Positions 57,601 through 64,000 of a stretch of 64,000 nucleotides of DNA are shown here, piece by piece. How positions within the stretch are numbered: position 1 is the stretch's first letter; each line of letters opens with the position of its first letter. The position numbers and the translations under genes are program-made. The DNA comes from Meandrina meandrites (Eukaryota > Cnidaria > Anthozoa > Scleractinia > Meandrinidae): contig OY855913.1 in the NCBI GenBank assembly GCA_963693305.1, forward strand, positions 17,860,288-17,924,287, read 5' to 3'. The notes beneath the pieces are model-generated. The model had not been told where the DNA came from. It did no database searches and saw only the letters and a list, made by a program, of their open reading frames with translations.

Positions 57601-59390
57601 GATGTCGTAATTTTATATGAGACGCCAAAAAAAATATTGCTGGGATAATTAAACTGCGAAAGCGTGAAACCTGAACGAGAAAGACCTTACTCGCACTCGT
57701 GCGGGCTATTCCATTACAAGCGTATATATCCAAAGACATAAACAAATTATAGCGAAGGCCAGGTTAAGTCCTATCAAGTAACGCGCAGTTAGTTTCGTCC
57801 AAAGTCCAACATTGTCAGAGAGAATGAAAACAGCACATGATGTCATCCAATACGCTAATTGTTATTTAAAGGAAATTCAAAATCCAATTTCGGCAGTGGT
57901 AATGCGTTTAAGTACATACAAGATAAATAAAATCGCGAGGATACGTATGCGCATGAAGAGAAAAACTTGGCCCCCCACGGCAGAGGACTTTGCACTCGGC
58001 AAATTATGCTTGCGTAGCCTACAAAAGAAATTCCATTCTGTCGAAAAGGTAATCCGTCGGACGTGTGCTCAGTAAGACTTCCTGGAGTGAGATATTTGAC
58101 AACTGAATAGAAGTTTTTCGAATTTCATACAGACAGCACCTCAAAATAAAACGTAGCGGACTCTAAAACTCGAATTTAGAAAAACCTTCAGCGTCTTGTT
58201 TCCATCGTGCAGCCGATTCTTAAATTCTACTTTACAAGCTTGATCCAAACATATATCCGGCAGGAAATTTGGTCGGCTTGGAAATAGCGCCTCTCCAACG
58301 CCTGTTTTTGCATGTTTGCTCAATCATTGTTCTGTCGAGATTTGATGGCTTGTTAATGGTGCAGGAAATCGCGATCAAAAGTAAACAAATTTCTTAGAAA
58401 CAAAGAGGTCAAGGGGGGAGAATCTCTTTTACCAACAATAACAAGAAAGGAAAGTTGATAATTTCTTCGTGTTAGCCCGGTTTCACGACAACTTTGAAAA
58501 CTTTCAAGTGCGTGGCTGGTGTGATGTGATGTTACGAAAAGTAAACACTAGCATTTACAGATTGAATAAGCTCGAGTCCATGATTTGAAAAGATTAAAAT
58601 AAATTCCTTTAAAAGTAGTATCCATTTACTAATTGAGGTTCTGGTTGCTTTGCATACAATGACTGCGCAACTTGAAATGACCACAAAAGATCATTTAGCG
58701 CTGCGGTAAAAAAAGTAACATATTTCATTTTAAAATCTCCAAGGAAAAGGGAGTTTGATAAAAGGCATAATCGCACGTTTCAATGACATAAAAGTATTGA
58801 ATAACTTCTGGTATTTTCCAACGTATTTTTAGCAGGCAAAAGAGATCGTCGCGTCGTTTCCTATGTGGACATTTCTCTAGCTAAAGTCGAAAAGACTTAA
58901 GAGATCATAGGCTATGTTTTGAGCTTCAATGCAGATTGCAGTCAATCAGTTTTCTACTTTTTCTTCAGCAGCACGTGAGAGATAACGACGAAATGATCTT
59001 ACTGTTCCAGATCACGCAGCGAGGAAATCGACTGACTCGCGCGTGTTAGTTGCACGTTCGTCTTGGCTGTTTTTACGACCAATATTTTTGACTTGCGCTG
59101 AGGAAAACTCTAACATTACAAGCTTTAATACTAGATCTCGAGACTAAAAGTCTGAATTCATAATCTCGGCGGTAAAATAAAGACATTTATTTTCGGCTTT
59201 AACCTTGTTCAACAAGTAACAAATGGGGTCGACGCAAGAGAGATTCTGACATGTAGAAGGGGTGTCAAAAGGTTGAAATGTTCAGCTTTCTTGGCTTCTT
59301 TTAGGACTTTTAGCACAGACAAATCAAAACAAAACACCTACCATGTGGGATAGCCACACAAACCAGGAGGATGGCTACAGCAAGCTTCAT
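54650..59390 (-). CDS. secreted acidic protein, helical Trp/Lys-rich plus Glu/Pro/Thr-rich, family not recognised
   Basis: Four exons, 59390-59342, 56656-56313, 56026-55875 and 55280-54650, join in phase with GT/AG borders to 391 aa. Exon 1 is only the signal peptide (MKLAVAILLVCVAIPH), with cleavage likely after Ala17. Residues about 30-185 are charged and helical with an internal repeat M(R/K)EMW..(I/M)KEKAG; then comes an acidic Glu/Asp/Pro/Thr region (about 194-340) with four tandem EEPFT units (DNA 15-bp repeat at 55137-55200). The end (about 342-391) is basic (ARRNRKMKQWLKRG..WKNWLKKSRG). A TATA box (TTATAAAG, about 59484-59477) lies about 90 bp upstream of the ATG. Few cysteines outside the signal peptide, no enzyme motif. 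Acidic secreted proteins of this sort occur in coral skeletal matrix and mucus, but a role there is only a guess. Exon joins are my reconstruction. Confidence 0.8.
55137..55200 (-). repeat. 15-bp coding tandem repeat (EEPFT)
   Basis: Four near-identical 15-bp units (plus-strand form TCCTCTGTAAATGGT/C) within the last exon of the acidic-protein gene. Frame is kept, so copy number could vary without disrupting the protein. Confidence 0.85.
56124..56245 (-). mobile_element. hAT-like MITE remnant in intron 2 of the acidic-protein gene
   Basis: It starts CAGGGGCGTATCCGGACC; after a poly-G tract (about 56149-56172), GAAGGCTTGACTATGAATGT then TGAATTCTGCGAAGATAATTCCGGC matches the inverse of the interior of 21507-21646. 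A second G-run (about 56272-56290) lies between it and the exon 2 donor at 56312. The intron (286 bp) consists mostly of this material. Confidence 0.7.
56657..59341 (-). other. first intron of the acidic-protein gene
   Basis: 2,685 bp between the signal-peptide exon and the body of the protein. Frames such as those at 57265-57648 and 57812-58075 run on the opposite strand and show no family features. No transposon was recognised. Confidence 0.65.
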
Positions 59391-59803
59391 CGCGACTTTC
59401 CGTTCTATGAATCCCTAAGTTCGTCGCAAGTGGTTGTGTAACGTTGAAGTGACGCTTCGCAGTGGACAAACAGGTCTTTATAACAGGGTTTAAAACATGA
59501 GAAGGCATTGACAGATGTGATCACGCTGGAATGCTGAAGCGGAAATTACGTCATTGAAGAGAAGTGAGGTCATGAGATCATATCTTAGCTTTGACTATCA
59601 TTCTCCAACGAATTTAAATTTGCAAGGACCACCGTGAAGAACACCCTGAAGAAGGAAGGCCGTGCCTTCCGAAATATTGGAAATATATATAGTTCCCAAC
59701 TGTTCAATCAGCCTTGCTTTTCTTCGTTTATCATTCCCCAAGTCAGATCACAGGCAGACCACAAAAGAAATTGATTGAAATAGTGGTCTACCTATGATCA
59801 GGA
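59391..59803. other. promoter side of the acidic-protein gene
   Basis: TTATAAAG on the minus strand at about 59484-59477 fits a TATA box. No other gene is seen. Confidence 0.5.
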
Positions 59804-60120
59804 CCCGGGGGGGGGGGGGGGGGGAACTCCCATTTGAAATGGACGGGGATGCTCGTCGTCTCGCTTAGGGGTGTAACTTTCGGATTTTGATCTCGCTTAG
59901 GGTGTTCTGGGCAAAATGTCATTATTTTTAGCCGGCAAGGTCTCGTTTAGGGTTGCACGCGAAGAAATAACAAACAAGAAAGAATTTTGATTCGTTATAT
60001 TTACTCTTTTAGGGGTCTGCATAACGTTCGGCCACACCCAGATTGGTCTCTTTTAGGGGTTAAATTCAAAATTTCCGACGAGCATTCCTATCCGTTCCAT
60101 ATGGGAGTCCCCCCCCCGGG
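59804..60120. mobile_element. G-run-ended inverted-repeat element with 8-bp target duplication, copy 2
   Basis: The element runs from CCCGGGGG (59804) to CCCCCGGG (60120) and is flanked on both sides by GATCAGGA (59796-59803 and 60121-60128). Inner ends are mirrored: AACTCCCATTTGAAATGGAC and GATGCTCGTCG against CGACGAGCATTCC and TCCATATGGGAGT. An 8-bp duplication suggests a hAT-type mobiliser. Same family as 38153-38544. Confidence 0.85.
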
Positions 60121-60140
60121 GATCAGGAGTCCTATCAGAT

Positions 60141-60190
60141 ATAGCCTGCGAACGCAGACGTATTTCTGGCTGTCTGCGTTCGCAGGCTAT
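60141..60190. mobile_element. 50-bp hairpin element with 7-bp target duplication
   Basis: ATAGCCTGCGAACGCAGAC, loop of 12 bases (GTATTTCTGGCT), then the exact inverse. ATCAGAT directly flanks both sides (60134-60140 and 60191-60197). Confidence 0.75.
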
Positions 60191-61699
60191 ATCAGATAAG
60201 GCAGACGAAAAGCGGGGGCCTTTTCATTTTCTCTTGCAGGATTTTTGTGGACGTCATTTCAAATTGTTTCAGTTTCTTATCTGCACGCTGGGTCTCCAAG
60301 GGTCGGGTAATATTACAGTGCTGGAATAACACGCTACTTTCGATTCACGACCTGCCGATCGAGTGTATGCTGTTGACTGATGGGATGAACTAAATAATAT
60401 TTTAGAAATAAGTAAAACTGGCAATAACAGTGCTCCGATAAAGGGATGGCCTCAGAGAGGGTGTAAAGAGAACGCAAGCAGACATGCTATGATCTTAATA
60501 TTTTATCGAAGGATAAGACGTAGAGGCTGAGAGATTAATCCATTTATGAATATACCAGAAGTTATGGACTTCTGAATATACTTATGTCGTGGTGAACATG
60601 CTAAACGGAGTGAGGGCCCGACAATTTTAGATGCCCAGCACTATTTCTCGTACCATATTTAGCTGACGGTTATTTATCACGTATATCAGGCCCATTTTAA
60701 GAAAGTTGCGTGCAAGAATTAGAGAATCCGAGTTATTTTATAAAACCAAATCAAGCAGGCTTTGCTCATATTGAACTTTGTTCAGACTTTGATCTCTGGA
60801 GATGATTTGAGTTAATCGGTTTCTGCTTTCTCCCTTTAACTCGATATCCCTGCAGGCGGGTGTTGCCAATCGGTAAAGTAAGTTGATTCGTCTCATGTGC
60901 CTATCGATTTGACAGAAGTTAGTCTCCTTCGTAAGCTCGATTCCGCCGCGGGCTCTTTCCCCAAACAGCGGCTGGTAATCGAGCCTATCTCCTTCGCAGC
61001 CGTTGTTTGGGCTCGTCACGCAACGCTCCGGGAGCGTTGCGTGACGAGCCCAAACAACGGCTGCGAAGGAGACTAATGCACTAGTCATTTGTTTCCCCCG
61101 CCCCCCCACCCCCGCGACATGCGGGGACTTTGTCGGGCAATAGCGGGGGAATTACTGCAGCTTTGCGATGATTTTATGCCCAGACCCCCAGGGACTTTAC
61201 CTCAAATTTGCCTGACCTAAAATACCCCCGGGAAACCCCGGGGAAATTTTCAAAAACAAATTTCTACATAATGACACCGGGCCCGAAATTGCGACCGATA
61301 CGGTCGCCAATGCGACTAACATTTCACCCTTGGCGACTAAAAATTCTGGTTTAGTCGCCATTTTGGCGACTACATTTCTTTGTGTTGACGATGAATAATG
61401 GTCATTTTCTCAAACATTTTGTCCTTCCAGAAAGTTATATCGGAAGATCTTTGCTTCTAAAACATTCAAACTGAGAAAAGAAGTCAATCCATCCTTTTCC
61501 TTTGCTGTATAAAAAGATTCTGTCACATCGGAAAACTTGCAAACAGCTGATCGGCTTTTACTTGGGGTAGAAGAGCACAGAACGCGTCATCAGAATGGAA
61601 TGAGTCAAAAGCAAAATTAGTCATAATTTAGGCAGAGCAGAGATAATGTATGTAAAATAAGTAAATAATTTGGTAACGGACCTCACTCATTCCCTATCT
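60191..61699. other. spacer before the tandem-repeat foldback element
   Basis: It contains the perfect palindrome at 60988-61072 and a patch of repeated GTCGCC/GGCGAC motifs (about 61291-61372). No gene supported. Confidence 0.45.
60988..61072. repeat. 85-bp perfect palindrome, 42-bp arms
   Basis: The left arm 60988-61029 (starting TCTCCTTCGCAGCCGTTG) and right arm 61031-61072 are exact inverted copies around a single G at 61030. Probably a small foldback MITE. Confidence 0.85.
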
Positions 61700-63060
61700 G
61701 GAAGCGCGGAAATGTGGAAATCTGGCAATGAACACTTAAAACTCAATATGAAACAACCGTCTATCTCTGGAAGCGTGGAAATGTGGAAATGTGGAAATCT
61801 GGCAATGAATACTTAATACTTAATATGAAACAACCGTCTATCTATGGAAGCGTGGAAATGTGGAAATGTGGAAATCTGGCAATGAATACTTAATACTTAA
61901 TATGAAACAACCGTCTATCTATGGAAGCGTGGAAATGTGGAAATGTGGAAATCTGGCAATGAACACTTAATACTTAATATGAAACAACCGCCTATCTCTG
62001 GAAGCGTGGAAATGTGGAAATGTGGAAATCTGGCAATGAATACTTAATACTTAATATGAAACAACCGTCTATCTCTGGAAGCGTGGAAATGTGGAAATGT
62101 GGAAATCTGGCAATGAATACTTAATACTTAATATGAAACACCGCCTATCTCTGGAAGCGTGGAAATGTGGAAATGTGGAAATCTCGCAATGAACACTTAA
62201 TACTTAATATGAAACAAGCGTCTATCTCTGGAAGCGTGGAAATGTGGAAATGTGGAAATCTGGCAATGAATACTTAATAAACAACCGTCTATCTCTGGAA
62301 GCGTGGAAATGTGGAAATGTGGAAATCTGGCAATGAACACTTAATACTTAATATGAAACAACCGTCTATCTCTGGAAGCGTGGAAATGTGGAAATCTGGC
62401 AATGAACACTTAATACTTAATATGAAACAACCGTCTATCTCTGGAAGCGTGGAAATGTGGAAATCTGGCAATGAATACTTAATACTTAATATGAAACAAC
62501 TGTCTATCTCTGGAAGCGTGGAAATGTGGAAATGTGGAAATGTGGAAATCTGGATATGAACACTTAATACTTAATATGAAACAACCGTCTATCTCTGGAA
62601 GCGTGGAAATGTGGAAATCTGGCAATGAACCCTTAATACTTAATATGAAACAACTGTCTATCTCTGGAAGCGTGGAAATGTGGAAATCTGGATATGAACA
62701 CTTAATACTTAATATGAAACAACCGTCTATCTCTGGAAGCGTGGAAATGTGGAAATGTGGAAATCTGGCAATGAACACTTAATACTTAATATGAAACAAC
62801 CGTCTATCTCTAGAAGCGTGGAAATGTGGAAATGTGGAAATGTGGAAATCTGGCAATGAACACTTAATACTTAATATGAAACAACCGCCTATCTCTGGAA
62901 GCGTGGAAATGTGGAAATCTGGCAATGAACACTTAATACTTAATATGAAACAACCGTCTATCTCTGGAAGCGTGGAAATGTGGAAATCTGGAAATCTGGC
63001 AATGAATACTTAATATCAAACAACTGTCTATCTCTGGAAGCGTGGAAATGTGGAATAATA
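61700..63060 (+). repeat. tandem array, 69-bp unit with variable 8-bp steps (about 19 units)
   Basis: Units start GGAAGCGTGGAAATGTGG and continue AAATCTGGCAATGAACACTT, AATACTTAATATGAAACAAC, CGTCTATCTCT. Unit starts are seen at 61700, 61769, 61846, 61923, 62000, 62077, 62153, 62230, 62297, 62374, 62443, 62512, 62597, 62666, 62735, 62812, 62897, 62966 and 63035. Lengths of 69, 77 and 85 reflect one, two or three copies of the inner 8-mer GGAAATGT. 69-bp units keep a 23-codon open frame on both strands, producing false reading frames. Confidence 0.95.
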
Positions 63061-63302
63061 ATTTCAGGGGGTGGAATATGTAGGTGTGTAATCCAGTGGG
63101 TTTTGATTCGTGACTTCTGATCAAGAACATACTGTCCCGTGTCACTGAAGAAATTTTCTAGAACAGCTACCTAGAGCATGTTTTGAATGCATGACATCTT
63201 CTCCAGTGCACATATTTGAATTTATAACCATTTTGAGCATAAAGTATTTGCCCTTTATTCAGACCATCATTGTTCATCGCTATGTGTTATTATTTTGATC
63301 TC

Positions 63303-63434
63303 AAAAGGTTAAAGCTAAAAACACCTCTTAACAAATTGTCTATATACAATAATGCATGCTTTTTCAGAAAAGAAAAAGCATGCATTATTGTATATAGACA
63401 ATTTGTTAAGAGGTGTTTTTAGCTTTAACCTTTT
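63303..63434. repeat. central perfect hairpin of the foldback element
   Basis: 63-bp arms (63303-63365 and 63372-63434), beginning AAAAGGTTAAAGCTAAAAAC, are exact inverse copies with a 6-base loop. Confidence 0.9.
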
Positions 63435-63530
63435 CAGAAGGGGGAAGAGTGGAATCTAATCTCGACTATCAGAAGTCACGAATCAAAACCCACTGGATTA
63501 CACACCTACATATTCCACCCCCTGAAATTA

Positions 63531-64000
63531 TTATTCCAGATTTCCACGCTTCCAGAGATAGACAGTAGTTTCATATTAAGTATTCATTGCCAGATTTCCA
63601 CATTTCCACATTTCCACGCTTCCAGAGATAGACGGTTGTTTGATATTAAGTATTAAGTGTTCATTGCCAGATTTCCACATTTCCACATTTCCACGCTTCC
63701 AGAGATAGAAGGTTGTTTCATATTAAGTATTAAGTGTTCATTGCCAGATTTCCACATTTCCACATTTCCACGCTTCCAGAGATAGACGGTTGTTTCATAT
63801 TAAGTATTAAGTATTCATTGCCAGATTTCCACATTTCCACGCTTCCAGAGATAGACGGTTGTTTGATATTAAGTATTAAGTGTTCATTGACAGATTTCCA
63901 CATTTCCACATTTCCACGCTTCCAGAGATAGACGGTTGTTTCATATTGAGTTTTAAGTGTTCATTGCCAGATTTCCACATTTCCACATTTCCACGCTTCC
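63531..64000 (-). repeat. inverted copy of the 69-bp tandem array, runs off the window
   Basis: The plus strand now reads the complement (CCAGATTTCCACATTTCCAC, GCTTCCAGAGATAGACGGTT, GTTTCATATTAAGTATTAAG). About six units are visible before the window ends. Confidence 0.95.

Larger units (their letters stand above)
61700..64000. mobile_element. foldback-type element with tandem-repeat arms, truncated by window end
   Basis: The left arm is a tandem array (61700-63060) plus a 70-bp unique block (63052-63121). The right arm has the inverse of that block (63468-63537, identical over 70 bp) followed by the inverse array (63531-64000 and beyond). Between them are a perfect 63-bp hairpin (63303-63365 and 63372-63434) and two unmatched stretches (63122-63302 and 63435-63467). 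Inverted arms built of short tandem subrepeats define foldback elements such as Drosophila FB and sea urchin TU. No protein-coding centre was seen. Confidence 0.7.

Noticed and set aside
57265..58075. Plus-strand frames of 127 and 87 codons
   Set aside because: They lie in the first intron of the minus-strand acidic-protein gene, without homology or coding-like composition.
61291..61372. Cluster of GTCGCC/GGCGAC motifs that can pair
   Set aside because: Too short and irregular to call an element or regulatory site; no function can be supported.
62479..62778. Repetitive 99-codon minus-strand frame resembling a repeat protein
   Set aside because: Translation of the 69-bp satellite; frame openness follows from the unit length and is broken by the 8-bp steps.

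Overview
The window is animal genomic DNA: intron-split genes with GT/AG borders, long gene-poor AT-rich spacers, and many short inverted-repeat transposons. The gene set is a Shaker-type Kv channel, a group III secreted phospholipase A2, a copper amine oxidase, class A receptors lacking the usual TM3 cysteine, NPHP3/kinesin-light-chain-like TPR repeats and a secreted acidic protein. Together with the repeat types it points to an anthozoan cnidarian, most likely a stony coral. This is an inference from gene and repeat style; no species call is made.

Layout. 1-4409 (+): last four exons of coproporphyrinogen III oxidase (haem synthesis); the 5' part lies outside the window. 4410-15335: no gene seen; two MITE-like elements, an 807-bp foldback element and a degenerate hAT-like piece. 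15336-18135 (+): complete two-exon Kv1/Shaker potassium channel of 521 aa. 18136-22105: spacer with two inverted-repeat elements. 22106-24277 (-): two-exon group III secreted PLA2 (156 aa); its signal-peptide exon is short and had to be found by splice phase. 24278-32879: transposon-rich spacer with a TA-flanked pogo/Tigger-like element carrying a nested MITE, and a Myb/SANT-like gene broken by one in-frame stop. 32880-34075 (-): decayed TPR gene interrupted by a MITE. 34907-37267 (+): intronless membrane-anchored copper amine oxidase with all key residues. 40535-41614 (+) and 48368-49402 (-): two paralogous class A GPCRs in tail-to-tail orientation, with several MITEs between them. 54650-59390 (-): four-exon secreted protein of 391 aa with a helical Trp/Lys-rich half, an acidic Glu/Pro/Thr half and a basic tail. 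59391-64000: G-rich hAT-like element with an 8-bp target duplication, two near-perfect short palindromes, and a foldback element whose inverted arms are built of a 69-77 bp tandem repeat and which runs off the window end.

The genes are not an operon and show no obvious shared pathway. Membrane or secreted products dominate (channel, sPLA2, amine oxidase, two receptors, acidic secreted protein). The main architectural theme is the density and variety of foldback and MITE elements, which sit in introns (Kv, acidic-protein gene), inside a pseudogene (TPR) and in the spacers. The strongest candidates for something undescribed are the acidic secreted protein, the receptor pair and the tandem-repeat foldback element.
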